Below are positions 7,667 through 15,210 of a stretch of 37,268 nucleotides of DNA, piece by piece. The stretch is from NCBI GenBank assembly GCA_913061055.1, contig CAJXVA010000030.1:1-37268 (forward strand), in the 5' to 3' direction. Origin of the DNA: an uncultured Pseudomonadota bacterium (lineage in GTDB: Bacteria; Myxococcota_A; Polyangia; Nannocystales; Nannocystaceae). The stretch's first letter is position 1; the number at the start of each line of letters is the position of its first letter. Below the pieces are notes generated by a model. That model made no database searches and had not been told where the DNA came from. It worked only from the letters and a program-made list of their open reading frames with translations. The position numbers and the translations under genes were made by a program.

Positions 7667-8362
7667 TCAGCCGCAGTCGCCGAAGATCGGCTCGTTGACG
7701 TCCGAGTCCGGTGCCGCGCACGCGCTGTCGTACACGCAGGACTGCGTGCCCTGAGTGAAGACCGTGCCGCAGCCGCCTTCCCCGTAGGGCTTGCTGGGAT
7801 CACAGCGCTCACAGGCGTTGAGCGTGGAGTTGCAGACATACTCTTCGTCGCAGAAGAAGCCGCGGCAGAACTGGTCCTTGACGTCCTGAGCGTCGAGGTC
7901 GCTGAACGAGTTGAGGTTGATCGACGGAACCGGTGCCGTCGGGTCGTCGCAAACGCCGTCGATGACCTCGAGGCCGGCTGCACACCCGTCTTCGGGAGGA
8001 CAGCCCCGCACACCGGGCACCGGGGGGTCGCTCGCCGTCGGGCAGGCGTAGTCACTGAAACCGCGCGAGTCGACCAGCGCTCGGAACTCTCCATCCTGGT
8101 CGTAGCCCATCGGATCGCAGCTGACGTCCCGGAACTGCGCGACACAAACCTGCTCGACCTGCGTGGTGTCGATGTCGGCATCGGGGTCCGAGATGCAGAC
8201 GGCCTCGTACCGGCTGTCCTCGGGCGTCTCACAGTCGTCGACGTTGCCGCAGCGCTGCACGTCGTCGCGTGGGTTGAGGATCAAGCTACAGGCCACGCTC
8301 GAGCTGAGCGCGGCGGTGGCGAGGATCAACGAAACAGTGCGGAAGCGCGATGCGAGTGCCAT
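7667..8362 (-). CDS. Cysteine-rich lipoprotein, unknown function
   Basis: A 231-residue secreted lipoprotein. The signal peptide MALASRFRTVSLILATAAL ends at the lipobox SSVAC with Cys25. The mature protein contains about 18 more cysteines, spaced in patterns such as CGNVDDC, CPPEDGC, CRGFFC, CNSTLNAC and CERC. This is typical of disulfide-rich surface or periplasmic proteins annotated as hypothetical in myxobacteria. The protein is acidic and has no membrane helix after the signal. The frame extends upstream to 8779 into the neighbouring kinase gene, but only the ATG at 8362 gives a proper signal peptide. No enzymatic motif is visible. Confidence 0.8.
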   Translation of the reverse strand: MALASRFRTVSLILATAALSSSVACSLILNPRDDVQRCGNVDDCETPEDSRYEAVCISDPDADIDTTQVEQVCVAQFRDVSCDPMGYDQDGEFRALVDSRGFSDYACPTASDPPVPGVRGCPPEDGCAAGLEVIDGVCDDPTAPVPSINLNSFSDLDAQDVKDQFCRGFFCDEEYVCNSTLNACERCDPSKPYGEGGCGTVFTQGTQSCVYDSACAAPDSDVNEPIFGDCG

Positions 8363-8418
8363 GAGAGCGGTCTTTCCCGTGTAGGTGTGCGTGGTCAACG
8401 CGGGGGCCGACTTTACGG

Positions 8419-8458
8419 ACGGTGACCCGGGAGCGCAAGCCTGCTCTCCGGTCACCGT
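8419..8458 (-). terminator. Long inverted repeat downstream of the histidine kinase gene
   Basis: ACGGTGACC (8419-8427) pairs perfectly with GGTCACCGT (8450-8458), and an inner stem GGAGC/GCTCT extends it. It begins 16 bases after the kinase stop codon on the - strand. The T-run after it is weak. It also lies upstream of the - strand lipoprotein gene, so an operator role cannot be excluded. Confidence 0.45.
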
Positions 8459-8474
8459 GCGAACGCCGCAGCCC

Positions 8475-10022
8475 CTAGGACGCAGCCGGAAGCTCGATTC
8501 GAAACGTCGTGCCGCCGGGGCCCGTCTCCTCGACGCGGACAGAACCCCCGTGGTCGACGACGATCTCCTGAACGATCGGTAGACCGAGGCCGGTCCCCTG
8601 CGCTTTGCGCGTGTAGAACGCCTCGAAGATGCGCTCCAGCGCGTCCTCAGGCAGGTCGATGCCCGGCCCATTGTCGCGAACAACGACAACAACCCGCCCA
8701 CCCTTACATCGCATCTGCACCTCAACCCGAGGCGGTGCGGCTTCCTCGCGATCGGGCTCGACCACCGCCTCCAGTGCATTGCGGATCAGGTTCATGAACA
8801 CCTGACGCAACTGGTTGCCGTCCCCGCTGATCCAAACATCGTCCGGCGGGAATGCGGACTCCAGCGTGACCCCAGCGAGCTCCACCTCGGGACGCAGGAA
8901 GGTCAGCAGACTGCGGAGCTCCTCGCTCAGATCGAGTCGTGCCAGCTCGGGCTTCGGGCGCCTTGCAAACCGAAGGTAGTCCTCGGTGATCGTGTTGAGC
9001 CGATCGACCTCCTTTGTGATCGACCCGAGCAGACTCCGTGCCTCGGGACTCGCGGCTTCGATCTCATCCTCGAGCAACTCGACGTTCAGCGCCACGCTCG
9101 ACAGCGGGTTGCGGATCTCGTGGGTGATCTGGGCGGCAAGCTGCCCGGCAGCGGCCAAACGCTCACCGCGCAGCAGCCTCCGTTCGCGTTCCTCGAGCGC
9201 AGCGGCCATCTGGTTGAACTCTGCCGCGAGCTGACTGACCTCATCGCTGCGCTGCCCCCCATCGATCTCTACGCGCTGGGACCAATCGCCGCGGGCCAGG
9301 TCTCGAACCTTCTGCGTCAGCTGCCGCAGCGGTCGAAGCGTCAGAAACAGGCCAGCGGTCGCCAGAGCACCCAGCACCGCGACGGCCCCCACCAGCAGCA
9401 CCGTGCGTCGCTCGGTCCGCTCTCCAGCTTCGGCCACCTCGGCATCGAGCTCCTGCACGGCCGTCTCGGACTGCACAGCCAGCGTCTTGAACAACTGGTC
9501 GATCTGGTTCTGGGTGTGGATGTCGACCAGCACCTCGGTCGGTGTGGCCAGCTCATCGTTGACCACGAGTTCCTGCAGCTGGTCGAGCGAATGCTGAATC
9601 TCCTGCAACGCATGGAGCTGCCCCTCGCCAAATGCAGACGGTTCCAGCAGCGTCGTGTCGACCGGCTCGCGCGCAGCGACAACACTCGTGCTGCGCGCAC
9701 GAAGCGCGATGGACACGTTGGACAGGAACGCGTCGTCGAGGGTGTCCACGGCCTGGGTTTGGTGCGTCCGGACCTGCTCGCGCACACGGACGGCCTGAAC
9801 GTGCGCGGCCGCCAGCCGCTGGTTGAACACCACGTAGACCTCGGTCTGGCGGTCGAAGCTGGCCTGAAGCGACCGCAGCTGAGCGATCATCACGACCGCA
9901 GAAGCAGCGGCCGCCAGGAGCATGATCAGGACAAGAACCGAGATGCGTGCGGCCAACGAGTTGCGCAGCTGAACACGCGCGGAGGGTTCTTCGGTCGCGG
10001 CTTCGTCGGAGCTTGCTTCCAC
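8475..10022 (-). CDS. Sensor histidine kinase, membrane-bound, HAMP type
   Basis: A 515-residue sensor kinase. Two membrane helices (about 26-48 and 208-229) bracket a 160-residue extracytoplasmic, mostly helical sensor region. A HAMP linker (about 230-281) leads to the dimerisation and phosphoacceptor helix with HEIRNPLSS (His301 predicted to be phosphorylated). The ATP-binding domain has the N box NLIRNALEA (411-419), G1 DNGPGID (450-456) and G2 GTGLG (476-480). The H-E-I-R-N-P form is typical of NtrB/NtrY-like kinases, which often work with sigma-54 activators. There is no response regulator gene adjacent, so its partner is elsewhere. The start is a GTG. It diverges from the next gene over 104 bases. 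Confidence 0.92.
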   Translation of the reverse strand: MEASSDEAATEEPSARVQLRNSLAARISVLVLIMLLAAAASAVVMIAQLRSLQASFDRQTEVYVVFNQRLAAAHVQAVRVREQVRTHQTQAVDTLDDAFLSNVSIALRARSTSVVAAREPVDTTLLEPSAFGEGQLHALQEIQHSLDQLQELVVNDELATPTEVLVDIHTQNQIDQLFKTLAVQSETAVQELDAEVAEAGERTERRTVLLVGAVAVLGALATAGLFLTLRPLRQLTQKVRDLARGDWSQRVEIDGGQRSDEVSQLAAEFNQMAAALEERERRLLRGERLAAAGQLAAQITHEIRNPLSSVALNVELLEDEIEAASPEARSLLGSITKEVDRLNTITEDYLRFARRPKPELARLDLSEELRSLLTFLRPEVELAGVTLESAFPPDDVWISGDGNQLRQVFMNLIRNALEAVVEPDREEAAPPRVEVQMRCKGGRVVVVVRDNGPGIDLPEDALERIFEAFYTRKAQGTGLGLPIVQEIVVDHGGSVRVEETGPGGTTFRIELPAAS

Positions 10023-10126
10023 GCGTGAGCACGATAGACCGCGCGCCGAATTGGCGCAAAACGCGAGCCCCTTTTCTCTCGCAGCGCACCATGCAACTGT
10101 TGGTTGGGCCTCGGCCCCGCCTCATC

Positions 10127-11203
10127 ATGAACTCGCGCCCGCTCTTCGCTTCCCTCCTGTGCGCCAGCCTTGCTTCGTTTGCCCCCGTGGCGGCGCATGC
10201 CCAGCTGCCCCCCGCAGGAGTCAGCGCAGTGATGGCCTCCATGGCCAGCATGGACGCCGAGCCGGCGGTCACCAGCGTGCTGGGGCTGCGCAGCGAGGAC
10301 ACGAAAGCCGGCGAGCGACTCACCACGTCCCTGCGCTCGGCGTTCGCGGAGCGGGAGATGTCCGGCGGCCAGGAACTCACGCTCGAAGAAGTCATCCTCA
10401 CGCTCGACTGCTCGAGCGAGGAAGACACCGCATGCATGACCGAAGCAGGCGGAGCCCTCGAAGCACAAAAGCTCGTCTACGGCAGCCTGAAAAAGTCGGG
10501 CGGAAGCTACGTCGTCGAGATCAGCGTGCTCGACGTGACCACCGGACAAGTCGAGGCCCAAGGCACCCTCCCCTTCGATGCCGAGGCTCTCGCGGCGGGC
10601 AACGTCGACGCGACCGCGACCGAGGTCGTCAACAGCCTGTATCCGCAGGCCGACAGCGCCGTCGTTGCAGCGACGCCCGCCGAGAACCTCCAGACTGAGA
10701 ACGACGCTCCGTTGGAGGACGAGGCGACCGACGATCGGTACATCTGGGGGCCCTACAAACCCCGCCCGACGTGGAAGAAGGTTGGGCTCGGCGTCAGCGC
10801 GGGGGTGGTGGTGCTCGGTACGGCCGCGAGTATCGCTGGCTGGTGGTACTACAAGCAGAAGCACGAAGATAAGGTCATCGCCGCGATCGCGCGTGACAAC
10901 GACGCGGCTCCTGGCGTGGAGTCCATCGCCTACTGCCGCGACATCCTGAAGCAGGATCCCAAAGCGGTCGACGACCAGGAAGGATCCTTCGCGTGCCAGT
11001 CGTTCGTCGGCGGACGGAACGTGAACATTGCTGGAGCCGCGGTTGCGGTCGTGGGCGGCATCTCCACCATCGTGTTCACCACCCTGATGTTCGTTCACAG
11101 GAACAAGGACTCCGACTCGACCTCTGCGCAGTCGCAGCGCTTCCGTCTGTCGGGTGGCCCGATGCGTGGTGGCGCCATGATCGGCGGCCAAGGCCGCTTC
11201 TAA
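10127..11203 (+). CDS. Secreted/membrane protein with two C-terminal membrane helices, unknown function
   Basis: A 358-residue protein with a clear signal peptide (MNSRPLFASLLCASLASF, likely cleaved after AHA at about residue 25). Residues 50-175 form an alpha/beta domain whose pattern (KLVYGSLKKSGGSYVVEI, then LDVTTGQVEA) resembles the periplasmic domains that sense or bind at the outer membrane in many myxobacterial hypothetical proteins. Two hydrophobic helices follow at about 219-241 and 300-323, separated by a 55-residue loop with two cysteines (Cys270, Cys290). The tail is Gly/Met/Arg-rich. It is transcribed divergently from the histidine kinase, so it could be that kinase's target or sensor partner; this is inference only. 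Starts upstream of 10127 would hide the signal peptide. Confidence 0.75.
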   Translation: MNSRPLFASLLCASLASFAPVAAHAQLPPAGVSAVMASMASMDAEPAVTSVLGLRSEDTKAGERLTTSLRSAFAEREMSGGQELTLEEVILTLDCSSEEDTACMTEAGGALEAQKLVYGSLKKSGGSYVVEISVLDVTTGQVEAQGTLPFDAEALAAGNVDATATEVVNSLYPQADSAVVAATPAENLQTENDAPLEDEATDDRYIWGPYKPRPTWKKVGLGVSAGVVVLGTAASIAGWWYYKQKHEDKVIAAIARDNDAAPGVESIAYCRDILKQDPKAVDDQEGSFACQSFVGGRNVNIAGAAVAVVGGISTIVFTTLMFVHRNKDSDSTSAQSQRFRLSGGPMRGGAMIGGQGRF

Positions 11204-11208
11204 GCCAC

Positions 11209-11230
11209 GCGGTCTCGCCGGCGGGACCGC
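11209..11230. terminator. Palindromic hairpin between convergent genes
   Basis: GCGGTCTCGC pairs with GCGGGACCGC, allowing one G-T pair, in the 40-base gap between two convergent genes. Its symmetry would suit a bidirectional terminator. There is no strong T-run. Confidence 0.4.
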
Positions 11231-11243
11231 CTCAAAGAGACGC

Positions 11244-12083
11244 TCACTGATTGCCGGGGGCCGGCTTGGCGGTCTCAGCGGGCGCGGGCTTCAGCTCCGG
11301 TGCCTTGTGGCCGACCGGGACCGACGGCTTCGCCTCATCGTCCCCACCCTCAAACTCGATGTCGCGGGTGTCGATGAAGTCCAACGACACCCCGATCGTG
11401 ACCCGAAGGTAGTGGTCCTTCTTGGGGGAGTGCTTGTTCGGAGGATCGGTGGGCACCGCCTTCACCATCCGCCACAGCGGCTCATCGTCGTAGGTCTGAC
11501 GCTTGAGCGCCTCGACCACCAGCGCGGGCTCGTGCTCATAGGGAGAGCGAAGGATGAAGCTGCAGCGAACGGTGCGGCACTGCGTCCCGCTCACAACGAC
11601 TCGGGGGTCCTCGGGAGCCCCTTTGAAGGCTTCTTTGCGGGCAACGACCACCGCCTTATTGACGGTGGACTGCATCCGCCGCCCCCATTTGCCCTTGATC
11701 GTCTCACTATCGTAGCGCTCGTCCTTCCAGCGCTCCCACGCAGCATCCATCTGCTCCGGCGTCCGCTCCGCGGCCTGAGCCTTCGAACGACGGCCGGCCC
11801 GCTTGGGCTTGGACTTGTCCTTCTTGGGCATGACGACCTTCTCGTCCGGCACGTTGACTGCGAAGTGCACCCCAACTGCGCCGAGGACCAATACGGGTGC
11901 GAGTACGGCCCGCGCAATGCGAAGGCCTCGCGTGGGGAGAACGGAGGCCGTGGGACCGTCCGCGCGCGACGTCGCGGCTTCGACCGGACCTCCGGGGTCC
12001 TTCGACGCACTGGACATGTCTGTCTCAGCGACCTCGGCCGACTCGCGCGCAGAGGAGGAGGAGGAGGATTCTGCGTCACTCAT
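11244..12083 (-). CDS. Membrane-anchored protein with a Cys-pair extracytoplasmic domain, unknown function
   Basis: A 279-residue protein that I do not recognise. The cytosolic N-terminus (1-52) is Ser/Glu-rich and looks disordered. One membrane helix spans about 55-76 (ARAVLAPVLVLGAVGVHFAV), followed by a basic Lys/Arg linker (85-105) and a folded domain (about 110-250) containing two close cysteines (Cys169, Cys174; CRTVRC) and a conserved-looking SFILRSPYEHEP strand-turn. The tail is Pro/Ala/Lys-rich. Its start codon overlaps the end of the upstream lipoprotein gene by 8 bases (ATGAGTGA), implying translational coupling. It is the last gene of the four-gene operon with the FHA/sigma-54 activator. 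Confidence 0.75.
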   Translation of the reverse strand: MSDAESSSSSSARESAEVAETDMSSASKDPGGPVEAATSRADGPTASVLPTRGLRIARAVLAPVLVLGAVGVHFAVNVPDEKVVMPKKDKSKPKRAGRRSKAQAAERTPEQMDAAWERWKDERYDSETIKGKWGRRMQSTVNKAVVVARKEAFKGAPEDPRVVVSGTQCRTVRCSFILRSPYEHEPALVVEALKRQTYDDEPLWRMVKAVPTDPPNKHSPKKDHYLRVTIGVSLDFIDTRDIEFEGGDDEAKPSVPVGHKAPELKPAPAETAKPAPGNQ

Positions 12084-12519
12084 CGAGAGATCCGTTGGGC
12101 GGCGTTTGTTGAACCCCAGCGGGAGCGGGCGGAGTGGGCAACGAGACCTTCCACGCGCCGTCCTCGAACACGAGCTGGACCTGATGTTCGGTGCCATCGG
12201 CCCCGATGAGTTTGACGCTCGCCGCGTCTCCGGCTTCGGACAGAAGCTCGGCTTTGGCAACCGCAAAGCGTCCATCGACATCGACGACCTGCAGCATCTC
12301 GGAGGGACTGACGCTTCGGCGGCCACCGATCTGATCGCTCGCCCGCTCCGCCGAGTGCTCGACGTAGGCCAGCGTTTTTTGGTCGACCGTCTCGAGCAGC
12401 GCCTCGGTGTCCCGCGACCGGACCGCGGCTGCAAACTGCTTGGCCGCGGCGACCGGGGCAGGCTCTTCGTTGCAGGCCGTGACCGAGGCTGCAATCCACA
12501 GGCCCACAATCACAGACAT
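12076..12519 (-). CDS. NTF2-like (DUF4878-type) lipoprotein
   Basis: A 147-residue lipoprotein. MSVIVGLWIAASVTAC is a short signal ending in a lipobox with Cys16. The mature domain starts VAAAKQFAAAVRSRDTEALL, the helix pattern of NTF2-like DUF4878 or Lumazine-binding-like lipoproteins, and ends with strands EHQVQLVFEDGAWKVSLP, the typical closing strands of that fold. It would be anchored in the inner or outer membrane facing the periplasm. An alternative ATG at 12594 overlaps the end of the activator gene and would give an unusually long n-region. The overlap with the next gene and the tight spacing to the activator indicate one operon. Confidence 0.75.
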   Translation of the reverse strand: MSVIVGLWIAASVTACNEEPAPVAAAKQFAAAVRSRDTEALLETVDQKTLAYVEHSAERASDQIGGRRSVSPSEMLQVVDVDGRFAVAKAELLSEAGDAASVKLIGADGTEHQVQLVFEDGAWKVSLPTPPAPAGVQQTPPNGSLDE

Positions 12520-12583
12520 CGCGCTCGCGGCCCATCTCGAGGGGCCTCGAGACCAGCGTCTCGTGGCCGCGAAAGGAGTACGG

Positions 12584-13996
12584 TCAGCTCGCATCGGTCT
12601 GGCTCTTGTGCATTCCGAGCCGCTTGAGCAGCTCACGGAGGTAGTAACGGGTGATGCCCGCCTCGGCCGAGGCGCGGCTGAGGTTGCCATCGGTCTTCTC
12701 GAGCAGCTTGCCGAAGTAGGCGCGTTCGAACGAGTCGACCATGTGCTGCTTGGCTTCCTTGAACGGCGTGTCGAACAACGCAGGATCGATGCCGCCGGTG
12801 GACGGTGCCGCATCGGCAGGCGCCGGACTGACGGATTGCTCGCGACGACCGATGTGGAGGTCACTGGGCTCGATGACGCTGTCGCGGCAGAGGTGTGCCG
12901 CACGCTGGATGATGTTCTTCAGCTGACGGACGTTGCCCGGAAACTGCTCGGCTGCGAGCGCCTCTCGGGCGGCGTCGTTGAGACGCGGTTTGGTGACCGG
13001 CCTGGGGTAGCTGCGAACGAAGTCCTCGAGGAACTTCTCGGCCAACATCACGACATCGTCCCCACGCTTGCGCAACGGAGGCAGCTCCACGCCCATGACC
13101 GACAGACGGAAGTACAAGTCCTCGCGGAACTGGCCTTGGCCGACCATCATCCGCAGATCGCGGTGCGTGGCGGCGACGACCCGAACATCGACCTGCCGGA
13201 CCTGGCTCTCACCGATGCGCTGAACTTCGCGTCGGTCGAGAACTCGCAGCAGCTTGGGCTGAAGGTCCAACGGAAGCTCCCCAATCTCATCGAGGAACAG
13301 CGTGCCTCCGTCGGCTTCTTCAAAACAGCCGGCGCGATCGCTGACCGCTCCGGTGAAGGAGCCCTTCTTGTGACCGAGAATCGCAGCCTCGGCGAGTTCG
13401 CGTGGCAGCGACCCGCAATCGAGAACAACGAACGGATGTTTCTCGCGATGGGATTCGTCGTGCAGCGCTCGGGCGACCAGCTCCTTGCCGCTGCCCGTTT
13501 CGCCGTGGATCAGCACGCTCATCTCGGTGGGCGCGACCCGCTCGAGGACCGCGAACACTTCGCGCATCGCGGGGCTCTTGCCATCCAAGGCACCGAAGTG
13601 GTCCTCGCCCGAGATCGGGATCTGAACCTCGTCGGCCGAGAGCAGCTCGACCTCGGTCTTGCCGACCTTGAGCATCGAGCCTGGCTCGATCCATGCCTCG
13701 CGGACCCGGACCGACCCGATGAAGGTCCCGTTGGTGCTGTCGAGGTCGTGCACGTGCACGCCGTCCTCGCCGATGATGAGCTCTGCGTGAGTCCCGCTGA
13801 CCGAGGTGTCGGACAGCGCAAGGTCGTTGACCGCGCTGCGCCCGATCGTGATTCGAGAGCGTGCAACGGTGAGCTGCGCCCCTTTGTCAGGACCGTCCGT
13901 CACACGCAGCATCACCCGGCGGAGCTGCTTGTGCGTGTGCTCAGCCGCGAAGAACGTGGTGGTCATGCCCGTTTCGCTGGGCTCGCGTTTGGTCAC
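12584..13996 (-). CDS. FHA-domain sigma-54-dependent transcriptional activator
   Basis: A 470-residue enhancer-binding protein that would open sigma-54 promoters. An FHA domain at about 25-118 carries GRS (52-54), SGTH and DLDSTNGTF, the features that bind phosphothreonine. It replaces the receiver domain of classical activators, so input probably comes from Ser/Thr kinases. The AAA+ domain has Walker A GETGSGKE (165-172), Walker B TLFLDE (232-237) and a GSFTGA loop (212-217) in place of the canonical GAFTGA. A Fis-type helix-turn-helix lies at the C-terminus (about 435-465, [20 protein letters not shown]). The start is uncertain: GTG at 13996 is used; TTG 13999 and ATG 13966 are alternatives that leave all domains intact. 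It is 31 bases downstream of the pseudo-rhomboid gene. Confidence 0.93.
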   Translation of the reverse strand: MTKREPSETGMTTTFFAAEHTHKQLRRVMLRVTDGPDKGAQLTVARSRITIGRSAVNDLALSDTSVSGTHAELIIGEDGVHVHDLDSTNGTFIGSVRVREAWIEPGSMLKVGKTEVELLSADEVQIPISGEDHFGALDGKSPAMREVFAVLERVAPTEMSVLIHGETGSGKELVARALHDESHREKHPFVVLDCGSLPRELAEAAILGHKKGSFTGAVSDRAGCFEEADGGTLFLDEIGELPLDLQPKLLRVLDRREVQRIGESQVRQVDVRVVAATHRDLRMMVGQGQFREDLYFRLSVMGVELPPLRKRGDDVVMLAEKFLEDFVRSYPRPVTKPRLNDAAREALAAEQFPGNVRQLKNIIQRAAHLCRDSVIEPSDLHIGRREQSVSPAPADAAPSTGGIDPALFDTPFKEAKQHMVDSFERAYFGKLLEKTDGNLSRASAEAGITRYYLRELLKRLGMHKSQTDAS

Positions 13997-14027
13997 CAAG
14001 ATGGAGTTCCTGTTCGTGGCCGACGGC

Positions 14028-14720
14028 TCAGTTCAGCAGCTTCGAGTCCGGCCCCACGACCTTTAGATGGCGCTTTTTGGCCTTCACGGGCCCCCGGAGC
14101 TTGCCCGAATCCCGCAACCGACGCCAGGGCTGCGTGACTGCCGCCGCCGCGACCGCCACCGCAACCAGGAGCGGGACGATGGTCGGCCAAGGGCTTCCAC
14201 GAAGCAGCGGGATGACGAGCGAGAGCCCCACGAGGAGCAAAGCGAACCCCTTGACGCTCAGCGGCAGCGACGCCAGAAGGCGGAGCTGACGGTTCGCGAA
14301 CACAAACCCGAACGCCGTGATCGCGGCCAGATCCATCGGCACACTGCCACCGACCTCGATGCCGGCCGCCGTTGTACTCAAGGCGCCGACCAAGACCGCC
14401 GCGACGTAGCCCGCAACGCCCGCGCTGAGAACCAGGGTGACGTACTTCTTGGTACCCCAGAAGGCTTCGAGCTGGCTCCCAATGAACCATTGCGCGAACC
14501 CTGTGCCCAACAAGCCGATCAGCTCGTTGTTCGGAAACATGAAGTTGGCCGTGATCGGAGTCCACAACTCCCGGCCGGACAGCACATCCCCGGGCAACAG
14601 CACCAACTGGTGCGCCACCGGTTGGTCGCCGAGCATCGCGGAGAGCACCGCCGCGACCAGGAAGATCGCAAACGAACCCCGGCCAAACTTGGGCAACGAG
14701 GCAAACGGATTATTGGACAT
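14028..14720 (-). CDS. Rhomboid-like membrane protein lacking catalytic residues
   Basis: A 230-residue membrane protein with about six hydrophobic segments between residues 15 and 195. The rhomboid fold is suggested by ELWTPITANFMF (51-62), which matches the WRLxTxxFxH region, and by FIGSQLEAFWGTKKYVTL (79-96), which matches the FGxxLExxWGxxRF signature. The His and Asn of the HxxxN motif are missing, the GxSG serine motif is not recognisable (GGSVPMDLA at 124-132 lies in about the right place but has lost it), and no C-terminal catalytic His is apparent. It therefore looks like a proteolytically inactive rhomboid relative, a class known to chaperone or retain membrane proteins. It is the first gene of the operon with the FHA/sigma-54 activator. 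Confidence 0.75.
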   Translation of the reverse strand: MSNNPFASLPKFGRGSFAIFLVAAVLSAMLGDQPVAHQLVLLPGDVLSGRELWTPITANFMFPNNELIGLLGTGFAQWFIGSQLEAFWGTKKYVTLVLSAGVAGYVAAVLVGALSTTAAGIEVGGSVPMDLAAITAFGFVFANRQLRLLASLPLSVKGFALLLVGLSLVIPLLRGSPWPTIVPLLVAVAVAAAAVTQPWRRLRDSGKLRGPVKAKKRHLKVVGPDSKLLN

Positions 14721-14898
14721 CAGTCGACCTCGGCCGGGCGTTCTTCCTCAGCCTGCTACGGCGCGCCACCTGCACAGCTTAGCAGGCGATGCGCCGGCCG
14801 GGCACCGCGCAGCACGATTGGGGCGAAGATCGGGGGGTCACGGTGGCCAGCGCAGCGCGTTTTTTGGCGGTCCCGCGCGCGATCGGCAGGCTCGCTCC

Positions 14899-15210
14899 AT
14901 GGGCATCGAGCGTCGCCGTCACCGCATCTTCGTCACGCGCCACACCGAGTACCACCTGCGTCGCGATGAGTGCGTCGGGGTCCGGGACCGCAAGAGCGGT
15001 CGCTGGTACCGCGACCATGCCGCCCTGAGGCTCCACACGGTCATGGTCCCGGTGCATGGCAACGATGCGACCTGGATCGGCGAGCGACTCAAGTTCTTCG
15101 GCAACCACACCGACGTGGTCACCAGCCCGGTTGTCGAAGTTGGACGACCGCCGAAGACGTCGCTCGACCACTACATCAGCCTCGCGACGTCGGGCGCAAT
15201 CGCCAACTAG
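14899..15210 (+). CDS. Small conserved-looking hypothetical protein (103 residues)
   Basis: A basic 103-residue protein starting MGIERRRHRIFVTRHTEYHL. It has no signal or membrane helix and no cysteine motif other than a single Cys. It contains a repeated strand-like pattern (HRIFVTRHTEYHLR, HTVMVPVHGND, HTDVVTSPVVEV). Codon choice is strongly coding. The longer upstream frame to 14437 overlaps the divergent rhomboid-like gene and is rejected. Its TAG stop overlaps the TAG of the convergent lipoprotein gene on the shared sequence CTAG (15207-15210), so the two transcripts must run into each other. I do not recognise a family. Confidence 0.65.
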   Translation: MGIERRRHRIFVTRHTEYHLRRDECVGVRDRKSGRWYRDHAALRLHTVMVPVHGNDATWIGERLKFFGNHTDVVTSPVVEVGRPPKTSLDHYISLATSGAIAN

